The notes: a model not told the origin generated them from the sequence alone. Positions 6,069 through 12,560 are shown, counted from the first letter of the stretch. The stretch is DNA of 12,647 nt from Baffinella frigidus (GCA_026770585.1 MU646795.1:234528-247174), one strand, 5' to 3'. A program made the numbers and translations.

Positions 6069-6187
6069 CAGGGGTACCTCGCTCATGAAAAAAACTGCCC
6101 CCCCCCTAGGGCCACCATAGGGCCCTAGGCATGGGCCCACTGTAAGGTCCTAGGGGGAGGCGGTTTCTTATGAGCGAGGTACCCTTG
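6069..6187. mobile_element. CAGGGGT MITE family, copy 4
   Basis: This 119-bp copy carries CAGGGGTACCTCGCTCAT on the left and TTATGAGCGAGGTACCCTTG on the right. The flanking dinucleotide is CA on both sides (6067-6068, 6188-6189) instead of TA. Its right flank (6198-6238) is also found after copy 5, so a larger segment was duplicated. Confidence 0.85.
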
Positions 6188-6277
6188 CACTCTTCCGCCG
6201 GTCAGCTTCCATTGAGAGGACTCTGGCCACTTATGCCGCACCTGTCGATTCCCTTTCCTCTCTCCCTGGCCACTTAT

Positions 6278-6366
6278 CCCTTGAGTGCCCATAGGGTAAA
6301 TATTCGCCCGAAATCGGCCTAGGCAGGTCCTAGGGCCCTACTGTAGGGTGTATGAGCCTACTGGAC
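6278..6366 (+). repeat. Repeat R2, plus-strand copy
   Basis: Inverted partner of 5591-5680; it continues into GGACACTTGAGGGATAT, as at 4700-4716. Confidence 0.85.
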
Positions 6367-6376
6367 ACTTGAGGGA

Positions 6377-6410
6377 TATCGTGACAAGTGGACCGCACCA
6401 AGTCGGCCAC
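6377..6410 (+). repeat. Short dispersed repeat (GTGACAAGTGGACCGCAC)
   Basis: Repeated almost exactly at 6753-6780. It is part of the duplicated block that also carries MITE copies 4 and 5. Confidence 0.7.
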
Positions 6411-6423
6411 TCTCTCAGTGAAG

Positions 6424-6515
6424 TCCTAGCTCCTTCAGGTCCGTTAGGTTCTTCGAGCTCCCAACACAGGCGGACACTGGAACTTGTTCTGTAGAAAGGC
6501 CATGCTTCCTCGCAC
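6424..6515 (-). repeat. Repeat R1, copy 2
   Basis: Same order of blocks as 5829-5915. The minus-strand peptide is RTSSSVRLCWELEEPNGPEG. Changes relative to copy 1 are scattered and create no stop in the shared frame. Confidence 0.75.
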
Positions 6516-6577
6516 ACGCATGGCTTCGTGTGTCTCGAGCGCCTGACGCCATAGATGCTCGAGACCGAGAGGGAGAC

Positions 6578-6676
6578 CTCTGCCCCTCCCCCCCGTAGGG
6601 CCACTACAGGGCCCTTGGCATGGGCCTACTGCAGGGTCCTAGGGGGAGGCGGTTTCTTATGAGCGAAGTACCCCTG
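6578..6676. mobile_element. CAGGGGT MITE family, copy 5 (left-truncated)
   Basis: The core and right arm are intact (TTTCTTATGAGCGAAGTACC then CCTG) with TA after it (6677-6678). The left arm is replaced by unrelated sequence. Its interior is closest to copy 4 (GGCATGGGCCYACTGYARGGTC). Confidence 0.82.
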
Positions 6677-6713
6677 TACTCCTCCGGCTCATCGGATCTT
6701 CCCGAGGCGGGCC

Positions 6714-6754
6714 GCTGGTCAGCCACCATTGAGAGGACCCTGGCCACTTATGGC
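6714..6754 (+). repeat. Duplicate of 6198-6238 next to MITE copy 5
   Basis: Shares GGTCAGC...CCATTGAGAGGACYCTGGCCACTTATG with the sequence after MITE copy 4. It indicates that a segment larger than the MITE was copied. Confidence 0.75.
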
Positions 6755-6800
6755 GTGACAAGTGGACCGCACTAAGTGCACCAGTCTCAACCGCGCCCTA

Positions 6801-6851
6801 CATGCCCCCCTTCCAATGTGCCCGCCATGCCCCCCCCATCCAATGTGGCGC
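6801..6851. repeat. 25-bp imperfect tandem duplication (CATGCCCCCC...CCAATGTG)
   Basis: Units begin at 6801 and 6826. A 12-bp exact tandem (CATGTACACGAC, 6936-6959) lies nearby. The stretch 6852-7130 otherwise shows no supported gene. Confidence 0.65.
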
Positions 6852-7132
6852 GTACGCACGACCGGATTTGCCCCTGTTCAGAATCAGAGTGCTGCTGTTA
6901 TTTCTGGGGAAAGCCAGGTTTAATAAATTGACATACATGTACACGACCATGTACACGACCGCTTCACGCCAGACGGCAGTTGGGAAGAGGCGAAAGGGAT
7001 CTAGCAGCCCGTGGCCACCCCGAAGGGTGGGTAGGGGGAGGGAACGTCTCGCCCACTAGGACGAGCTAACTACTCTCTCTGTCTTGCGGCCAGCCTAGCG
7101 CCCCCCCGGTCTTGTTCTGCAACAGGGGGGCT

Positions 7133-7215
7133 TGATACGATCCAAAAGGAAGCAGGGCCTCTCTCCAGTGCCCGCCTATGTTGGGAGCTCGAAGAACCTA
7201 AAGGACCTAGAGGAC
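7133..7215 (+). repeat. Repeat R1, copy 3 (inverted relative to copies 1 and 2)
   Basis: The reverse complement of copies 1 and 2. Here the shared frame reads on the plus strand as SSARLCWELEEPKGPRG and stays open from about 7131 to 7316, running towards the convergent minus-strand gene. Confidence 0.7.
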
Positions 7216-7292
7216 GCGCGAAAGACGCGCGGGCGCTTCACTGCTCCTCCGCGTCGGAGAAGCTGTCGGGGCTGATTTCATGGTCCTTTTCG

Positions 7293-8120
7293 TCACGCAC
7301 TCATGTCCATGCTTGAGGAGGACGACGTCCGAAGTGGCATCGATGGTTTGACGGGCGCAAGCCACTTGGTTGGCGAGCGGACCAAGCCCCTCCCGACCGC
7401 GCTTGCCGCGTCCTGCCCCTCGCCGGCCGAGCCAGAAACGCTGGCGCGCCGCCGGATCCCCCCCGACGCGTGCAGGCTGGGGCGGCGCGCAAAGCTCTTG
7501 TGCTCCGTCGGGCTTGGCGCTGCGACCTTGACCTCCGCCAGCTTCAGCCATGCCTCCTCCCACCGCATCTCCGCCAGCATACGACTTCCGGTGCCTGTTT
7601 CATTTCCGGCGTCTGAGCTCCTTCGCCTTAGCAGGCGCCCCGCGTCGACATGACCCGTGGCCGCTGAGCTCCTTCGCCTTAGCAGGCGCCCCGCGTCGCC
7701 ATCACCCGTGACCTCTGAGCTCCTTCGCCTTAGCAGGCGCCCCGCGTCGACATCACCCGTGACCTCAGAGCTCCTTCGCCGGAGTAGGCGCCCCGCGTCG
7801 CCATGGCCCGTGGCCTTCTGCGTTGCCTCCCCGCTCTGCGCACGGGCGAATGTGCTCCTCAGCGCGTCGGTCGCTGGGAAGGGCGTGCTGGCGGGGAGGG
7901 AGAGGGAGAGTCTGAGGCGGCGGAACTGGTCCTGGGCGGTCGCTCTTGATGCTGGCACGACGGCGGGCAGTGAGGCAGTGCGGATTGGGGTCTTGGTGAA
8001 GAGGAGCGTGATCTTTGGAGCGCGGACCACGAAGCTGTCCAAGGCGTTGAACACCTGAGACCCGATGTCTCGTATCCTGTCCCACCTGGAGGCGAACGGA
8101 GTCTTGGTGGGCATGTCCAT
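7293..8120 (-). CDS. Repeat protein with four 17-residue R-R-R-S-S repeats (unknown function)
   Basis: An uninterrupted 275-codon frame runs from ATG at 8118-8120 to TGA at 7293-7295. Residues 1-104 are non-repetitive, with a possible helix DRIRDIGSQVFNALDSFVV (14-32). Residues 105-172 are four units of exactly 17 residues sharing DAGRLLRRRSS. A fifth RRRAS (223-227) and RRPS (212-215) follow; the tail is Ser-rich (266-270). Known: R-R-x-S is the consensus for basophilic kinases such as PKA, and Arg clusters can act as nuclear signals. Inferred: a phospho-regulated or scaffold protein. No family is recognised. The opposite strand also has frames, but a TGA splits them at the repeat, so the minus strand is preferred. 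An in-frame TGA lies upstream of the ATG. A donor-like AAG|GTGAAC further upstream could mark a 5' exon. Confidence 0.6.
   Translation of the reverse strand: MDMPTKTPFASRWDRIRDIGSQVFNALDSFVVRAPKITLLFTKTPIRTASLPAVVPASRATAQDQFRRLRLSLSLPASTPFPATDALRSTFARAQSGEATQKATGHGDAGRLLRRRSSEVTGDVDAGRLLRRRSSEVTGDGDAGRLLRRRSSAATGHVDAGRLLRRRSSDAGNETGTGSRMLAEMRWEEAWLKLAEVKVAAPSPTEHKSFARRPSLHASGGIRRRASVSGSAGEGQDAASAVGRGLVRSPTKWLAPVKPSMPLRTSSSSSMDMSA
7614..7817. repeat. 51-bp tandem repeat, four units
   Basis: Units start at 7614, 7665, 7716 and 7767. Each carries GAGCTCCTTCGCC and GCAGGCGCCCCGCGTCG or close variants. The period is a multiple of three and encodes the 17-residue repeats on the minus strand. The last unit differs at CGCCGGAGTAGG. 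Confidence 0.95.
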
Positions 8121-8274
8121 CAGGTGCGTGTCGTGTTGATCGTCTTGTTCCAGAGTTCACCTTTTGTTTTGTAGGTTTGATTTTGGAGGCGAGACGACCG
8201 GGCAAGATCACGGCACGGGTACAAATACAACCCGTCCCCCTTCTTTTGATCTTGTTGCAATCTTGTTCCTCAAA

Positions 8275-8308
8275 TCGTGAGTAGTAAAATGATCATGACT
8301 ACTCACGA
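8275..8308. promoter_or_regulatory. 11-bp perfect inverted repeat in the divergent intergenic region
   Basis: TCGTGAGTAGT (8275-8285) and ACTACTCACGA (8298-8308) are exact complements with a 12-nt loop containing ATGATCAT. The region lies between two genes transcribed away from each other (8120 minus, 8711 plus), so a shared control region is plausible. No motif proves it. Confidence 0.45.
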
Positions 8309-8343
8309 AGTGGGGACGTGCAGTTACACGTGATCAATGGGGC

Positions 8344-8385
8344 CTCTTTACCACCGCAAAAAACTTTTTTTGCTGCAGTAAAGAG
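8344..8385. repeat. 20-bp imperfect hairpin in the divergent intergenic region
   Basis: Segments 8344-8363 and 8366-8385 pair at 17 of 20 positions with a 2-nt loop (A6 against T6 at the tip). The block GGGCCTCTTTACYAC recurs at 8464-8478. The rest of 8121-8710 shows an A10 run (8661-8670) and no gene. Confidence 0.6.
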
Positions 8386-8710
8386 AAAAAAAACTCGCAG
8401 AATATTCTAGATACGGCCTCGTCCCTATCTTGCCCATCAGGTGTAAAGGAAAGTCCAACCGATCGGGCCTCTTTACTACTGGGTTGTGGAAAAAAAGTCA
8501 GCGCGGGGGCGAGTCTGATATTCGCCCCCTGTCAAAAGTCATTTCTGCGAGAAACAAATCGATTTTTCTCCAAAAGTGGCCAATTTGTGGGGAGTAATTG
8601 TGAACTGACCGCAATCCCCGAATTCTAGACAGTCGTTCCGCGTAGCTCTTCTGTCAGCACAAAAAAAAAAGTGGCATGTCGCGTGGGAAAGTTGTGACAT
8701 CTCCCCTTGC

Positions 8711-8953
8711 ATGTCGAGAGTTTTAGTTCAGGCGGTAGCGGCGGTGGAGGTGCGGTTCGCGGACCGGCTTTGGCAACGCGGGGGTATCCCGGGGCGGGTG
8801 GTTGGGACGGAGCCGCCGCGGTGGAAGGTGCATTTCGATGACGGAGAGACCAGAGACATCTGGTTTTTGCCACATGTCCCTCGTCTCTCGCGCCCTCGGT
8901 TCGGTTGCGCGTTCGGAGCGACGGTAGAGGTGCGGGTCGGGGAAGGGGGATGA
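8711..8953 (+). CDS. Tudor-like domain protein or N-terminal part of a Tudor/zinc-finger gene
   Basis: Eighty codons run from ATG to TGA. Residues 11-52 match the Tudor/Agenet plan: VEVRF, a Trp at 21, GRVVG, then RWKVHFDDGETRDIWF, which has the W-x-V-x-F-D-D-G-E turn typical of chromatin-binding Tudor folds. Known: such domains bind methylated Lys or Arg, or DNA; in multi-repeat proteins they come in tandem. At 70-76 ATVEVRV repeats the opening of the domain, as if a second copy started, and then TGA ends the frame. The same frame resumes with a Met 15 nt later and runs into the zinc fingers. Either an intron removes the TGA, or this is a separate short protein, or the gene is decaying. The frame is open upstream of this ATG back to about 8640, so the start is uncertain. 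Confidence 0.6.
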   Translation: MSRVLVQAVAAVEVRFADRLWQRGGIPGRVVGTEPPRWKVHFDDGETRDIWFLPHVPRLSRPRFGCAFGATVEVRVGEGG

Positions 8954-8968
8954 AAAACAGGAAGGCTG

Positions 8969-9454
8969 ATGGAACCGGTGAGGGGGAGCAACCAGTGGGG
9001 GTTGGCGTCTCGAGAATCCGGACGTGCGGTACGCGTTGGTTGGGGGGTTTCGGGGCGGAGTGGGGCGGGGGGGGAGATTCGGGGGGGCGATGGGACGAAG
9101 CGAGGGAGAGGGGAAGGTTGGGGGAATGGTGCACGCGTGAAACCGAAGAAGGGGGTGAAGACGGAGCCGCATCTCTGCGAGACGTGCGGCAAGGCGTTCT
9201 CGCAATCCGGTGACCTCGCTAGGCACATAAGGACTCATTCGGGGGAACGGCCGTACGTCTGCGATTCGTGCGGAAAGGCGTTCTCGCTGACCGGCTACCT
9301 GGCTGGGCACATGCGCACACATTCAGTGGAGAGGCCACATGTCTGCGAGACATGCGGCAAGGCGTTCTCGCGGGCCGACCATCTTGCCGGCTGTGCACCT
9401 GCGGACGCATTCGGGGGAGAGGCCGCTAGCGTCACGCCGACCAGCGTCAACTGA
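8969..9454 (+). CDS. C2H2 zinc-finger protein, third finger frameshifted
   Basis: The frame codes for 161 residues. Residues 1-66 are Gly/Arg-rich and basic. Finger 1 (C70, C73, H86, H90) and finger 2 (C98, C101, H114, H118) fit C-x2-C-x12-H-x3-H with classical linkers (HSGERP, HSVERP). Their specificity helices are QSGDLAR and LTGYLAG. Finger 3 has C126 and C129 and helix RADHLAG, but residues 142 and 146 are Cys and Ala where the zinc-binding His should be. A CTGT at 9391-9394, relative to finger 2, shifts the frame; in the shifted frame His codons and an HSGERP linker follow. The usual role is sequence-specific DNA binding in the nucleus. Two fingers alone can bind DNA weakly. Codons 20-50 come from a G-rich tract and may be non-coding. 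Confidence 0.72.
   Translation: MEPVRGSNQWGLASRESGRAVRVGWGVSGRSGAGGEIRGGDGTKRGRGEGWGNGARVKPKKGVKTEPHLCETCGKAFSQSGDLARHIRTHSGERPYVCDSCGKAFSLTGYLAGHMRTHSVERPHVCETCGKAFSRADHLAGCAPADAFGGEAASVTPTSVN
9040..9130 (+). other. G-rich tract with G-quadruplex potential
   Basis: It contains many runs of four to eight G (for example GGGGCGGGGGGGGAG and TTCGGGGGGG) just before the finger-coding part. The opposite strand gives long Pro-rich frames that are by-products of this composition. It may be intron or low-complexity coding sequence. Confidence 0.6.
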
Positions 9455-9659
9455 GTGATGGGAAGAGAAGTGGGTGAGGCCGCGAGGCTGTGTGGTGGTG
9501 GCTGCGAGTTTGAATACAGCTGGTTGTTTAAACCCTCGACACTGACATTTCTCGTTTCCTATCAATTGTGTCGTTCCCAGTCCACAGTCTTTTACCGTGC
9601 TGTGTCTGTGTGAGAAAAGATCATCCGAACATAGCAACGATACAGTTGTCCGGGCAAAC

Positions 9660-10025
9660 GTTAGGTCTTAGGGTCAAGGGTTTAGGGTTTAGGGTTCAGG
9701 GTATAGGGTTTAGGGTCTGAGGTTTAAAGGTCAGGGTTTATGGTTTAGAGTTTAGGGTTGAGGGTTGAGGGTTGCGGGTTGAGGGTTTACAGTTGAGGGT
9801 TCACGGTTTAGGGTTTGGAATTTTGGGTTTAGGGTTTAGGTTTTAGGGTTTAAGGATTAGCGATTAGGGTTTTGGCATTAGGGTTTAGGGTTTAGGTTTG
9901 GGGTCTCATGTTTAGGGTTGAGTTTTTAAAGCTTTGGGGTTGGGGTTCAGGCTCAAGGTTTAGGGAATAGGGCTTAAGGTTTATGGTTCAGGATTCATGG
10001 TTTAGGGTTCAGGATTCAGGGTTCA
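9660..10025. repeat. Interstitial TTTAGGG array, block 2 (opposite orientation to block 1)
   Basis: More than forty degenerate units of GGGTTTA, GGGTTGA, GGGTTCA and similar, with few perfect neighbours. It starts about 200 bp after the zinc-finger stop and is G-rich on the plus strand, whereas blocks 1, 3 and 4 are C-rich. Confidence 0.92.
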
Positions 10026-10193
10026 AACTGGGACACACCTGGAGGGTTTGGTGTGGGTTGCTTGCGCCGTCACCAGTTCAACGGGTGTTCTGGCCCTCAA
10101 GCAGGGACGTGTGGTTTGAGTTGATCAGGCACTGCCCTCCCACACACAACAGGAGGATTAGGTTTTGAACTAGGAGGATTGGTTTTTGCGTTG

Positions 10194-10238
10194 CTTGCGC
10201 CATCGCCAGTTCAGTAACTGAACTGGCGACGACGCAAG
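10194..10238. repeat. 22-bp hairpin, plus upstream copy of one arm
   Basis: Arms 10194-10215 and 10217-10238 pair at 20 of 22 positions around a single A. The innermost 12 bp (CGCCAGTTCAGT) are exact. The left arm is duplicated at about 10051-10071 (GCTTGCGCCGTCACCAGTTCA). It abuts the foldback element at 10252. Confidence 0.8.
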
Positions 10239-10251
10239 AAGCTCAAAACTA

Positions 10252-10497
10252 CAGGGGTTGCTCGAAATTAAGGTCACACCATTTTGAGGACCCTGGTGTG
10301 CGGACCTTGAATAATTAAGGTCCACGGACGACGTGTTGTGTGCGGAACTTTTGTTAAGGTTCGAGAGGGACCTGCACCTTAAAATTAAGGTCCACAGAAA
10401 AAGCCCCTGGTGTGTGGAGCTTAATTGTTTAAGGTCCACATCTCAATTTGTGGTGTGTGACCTTAATGTGTGTGACCTTAATTTTGAGTAATCCCTG
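10252..10497. mobile_element. 246-bp foldback element with CAGGGGTTGCTCG termini
   Basis: The first 28 bp (CAGGGGTTGCTCG then AAATTAAGGTCACAC) match the reverse complement of the last 28 at 25 positions; all three differences are G/A. TA flanks both ends (10250-10251, 10498-10499). The interior holds three diverged units of about 36 bp at 10290, 10329 and 10404, each capable of a GGACCTT / AAGGTCC hairpin. Its end resembles that of the 5163-6676 family (CAGGGGTNNCTCG), so both may use one transposase. Confidence 0.82.
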
Positions 10498-10667
10498 TAA
10501 TCCTACTGATAAGGACGTGTGTCTCACATGAGACAAGGTTATGGAACACTCCTCGACCCTCACGCAGGGGCTGCTACAAGTGGTCTCACACCAAGTGCGC
10601 CCCCTGCCTCGGATGCGAGATGCAGACTAGTCGGGGAACTCCTCGGGCTCCTGCAACTGACGCGGTC

Positions 10668-10846
10668 CTAGGAGCCTTTGGTCTAGCAACTCATGCCAAT
10701 TTCCTTGAAAACGGGGGATGTTCCGATGCAGGCTGCGGGGGCGCCGTAGGGCTCCGAAGGCCCACGAACTCCTAGGAGCCCTGCGGCCTACCGCCGTCAA
10801 TTACCACATGCTAATTTGATTGGAAAAGGGGAATATTGAGATGCGG
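10668..10846 (+). repeat. Diverged tandem duplication (unit about 100 bp)
   Basis: CCTAGGAGCC...CATGCCAATTTCCTTGAAAA...GGGGGATGTTCCGATGC (10668-10730) recurs in order as CCTAGGAGCC...CATGCTAATTTGATTGGAAA...GGGGAATATTGAGATGC (10771-10842). No open frame is shared. The stretch 10500-10667 shows nothing further. Confidence 0.6.
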
Positions 10847-10848
10847 AA

Positions 10849-10876
10849 TTTGGGGTGGGGGGTGGGGGACGGGGAG
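10849..10876 (+). other. G-quadruplex motif followed by C-rich tract
   Basis: Four G runs of four or more are separated by T, T and AC. A C-rich stretch (10903-10975, many CCCCCTA units) follows, so the two could also pair as a large hairpin. The C-rich part grades into the CCCTAAA array. Confidence 0.75.
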
Positions 10877-11004
10877 GCACCTTGAGGTTGTTGAGCGCCA
10901 CGTACCACCCCCTACCCCCTACACCCTGCGCCCCCCCCCATACCCCCCTACACAATACACCCTACGCCCGAAAACCTGCACCCGCGATTGTGAGCCAGTT
11001 TCAA

Positions 11005-11262
11005 CCATGAACCCTAAACCCCAAACCATAACCCCAAATACCTAAACCCTAAACCCAAACCCATAAACCCCAAACCCTGAGCCCTGAACCCTAAACCCTG
11101 GACCCCAAACCCTGAACTATGAACCCTAAACCCTAAACCCTAAACCTTAAACCTTAAACCCTAAACCCTAAACCCTAAACCCTAAACCCTAAACCCCAAA
11201 CCCTATACCCCGAACCCTGAATCTTAAACCCTAAACCCTAAAAACTTAACACTGAACCCTGA
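11005..11262. repeat. Interstitial CCCTAAA array, block 3
   Basis: CCCTAAA units with CCCCAAA, CCCTGAA and CCTTAAA variants; the most regular part is 11122-11195. No gene is present. Confidence 0.92.
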
Positions 11263-11395
11263 ATGTTGAGATGCCTGGTTGCAGCTGTTTCGAACAATGC
11301 CGTTACCGAAACAGTTTGTGATGAAAACGACTCGTATTTTTGGCCTAGGAGCCTGGATTAATTCATTCTGGTATGAATCAATCCTAATCTCAGGG

Positions 11396-11616
11396 CTGTC
11401 CGTCCAGGATTGACCATTCCCCATTTTGAAATCACATGTATGCAGTTGACCGGGATAATTGCGGGATTAGCACTATGGTAAGCCTGTAAATATGGGGTGA
11501 GGCTGAAGGGTCTATGAACCCCCCTCAATTTTCGGCAGGACACTGGTAGGTATTAATCCACCATCTGTGCCTAATTTTGTGTGCCTACTGAGCGAATGTC
11601 CGCCGTTCTGGGACAC
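11396..11616. repeat. 221-bp direct repeat, left copy
   Basis: Aligns with 11757-11977 at a constant offset of 361 and no net insertion or deletion. Shared words include TCCAGGATTGACCATT, GCGGGATTAGCACT and GGTCTATGAACCCCCCTCAA. Minus-strand frames in both copies give related peptides (LRGVHRP then SLTPYL) but differ by replacements, so coding is not supported. Upstream, 11263-11395 holds only a small hairpin (CTGTTTCG / CGAAACAG, 11285-11314). Confidence 0.88.
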
Positions 11617-11712
11617 CCTAAACCCTAAACCCTAAACCCTAAGCCCTAAACACTAAACAGTAAACCCTACATCATAAACTCTAAACCTTCAACCCTAAAC
11701 CCTACACAATAA
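11614..11712. repeat. Interstitial CCCTAAA array, block 4, between the two 221-bp copies
   Basis: About four perfect CCCTAAA units are followed by variants. The array begins exactly where the left copy ends (GGGACACCCTAAACC). Confidence 0.9.
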
Positions 11713-11714
11713 AC

Positions 11715-11766
11715 GATCTCTGACTGAGGGATATCTGTCCGATCTCTGACTGAGGGATATCTGTCC
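11715..11766. repeat. 26-bp perfect tandem duplication
   Basis: GATCTCTGACTGAGGGATAT plus CTGTCC occurs twice in a row (11715-11740, 11741-11766). A diverged single version precedes the left 221-bp copy (about 11380-11405). Confidence 0.95.
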
Positions 11767-11977
11767 AGGATTGACCATTTCCCATTTTGAAATCACACCT
11801 GTGCAGTTGACTGGGAGACTTGCGGGATTAGCACTGTGGAAAGCCCGTAAATATGGTGTGAGGCTGTAGGGTCTATGAACCCCCCTCAAACTTTGGAAGG
11901 ACACTGGTAGATATGAATCCACCACCTGTGCCAAATTTAGTGAGCCAACTGAGCGAATATCCGCCGTTGCGGGACAC
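11757..11977. repeat. 221-bp direct repeat, right copy
   Basis: Partner of 11396-11616. After GGGACACTG it continues into unique sequence, whereas the left copy continues into CCCTAAA units. The stretch 11978-12304 shows no gene and no clear repeat. Confidence 0.88.
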
Positions 11978-12308
11978 TGAAAATCGGTGCACCAGGTGCT
12001 AATCTGCTCTTGGCTACAGTATCTGGTCAATCGACATGTCGGCGGAACCCCTCGAAGTTTGTATGAGCTGTTTCGTGATTCTGATTGGTAAAAATCATCT
12101 CTGCTGCACCGTTTGAAGAAACAGGGTTGTCAGAGGATGGGAAAGTGCATCACATGAGTTTAGTGAGTTTAGTCAACCGTCTGCGAACGAGAGGGTTTTG
12201 GCATGTTCTGGTGATCTGACGGCAAGTGTTGTCCTGGTGGATTGGTCAGGAACCTCCTGACGCGTTCAGACCAGTGTTTCGAAAGTGATTCTGGGACAGG
12301 GGTGCCTA

Positions 12309-12347
12309 AGTTTAGGTTTCAGGGATTAGGGTTTGGGTTTTTGGGTT
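12309..12347. repeat. Short TTTAGGG-like remnant, block 5
   Basis: About five degenerate units (AGTTTAGG, GGATTAGGG, GGGTTTGGG) in the same orientation as block 2. The stretch 12348-12560 has short minus-strand frames with no recognisable content; nothing is supported there. Confidence 0.65.
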
Positions 12348-12560
12348 GATGGAGAAGTCGACCCTCCCGCCAATAAAGAGGCTCCATTGAGCACAACCCC
12401 GTAGCTAAACGAGAGCAACGATGCTCGATAAACACCCCCAACAAGAACAGAGGGGAAAATACGCCGGCGATAGCTAAAGAGGCCAAGCGGCATGAATGAA
12501 TTGTCTTTGGGGGCAACAGTTGTGTGCACAAGGTCTCAAAGGTGGAAAGTATTAAAATGA

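Noticed and set aside
5722-6604. Minus-strand frames of 115 and 88 codons
   Set aside because: They are chance extensions around repeat R1 and MITE sequence; only the short shared R1 block is noteworthy.
7303-8058. Two plus-strand frames with a repeated SELLRLSRRPAS peptide
   Set aside because: Antisense reading of the 51-bp repeat, split by a TGA, while the minus strand is open across the whole 828 nt. Not fully excluded.
8625-9410. Long Pro/Arg-rich minus-strand frames
   Set aside because: Shadows of the Tudor and zinc-finger coding strand and of the G-rich tract.
10836-11045. 69-codon frame rich in Pro and Thr
   Set aside because: Reads through C-rich and CCCTAAA repeats.
11358-12030. 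Related minus-strand peptides in both 221-bp copies
   Set aside because: Similarity follows from the DNA duplication. The differences listed are amino-acid replacements, so there is no sign of selection on a protein.
12319-12531. Two overlapping minus-strand frames of about 70 codons
   Set aside because: No domain, no splice or start evidence; neither is better than chance.
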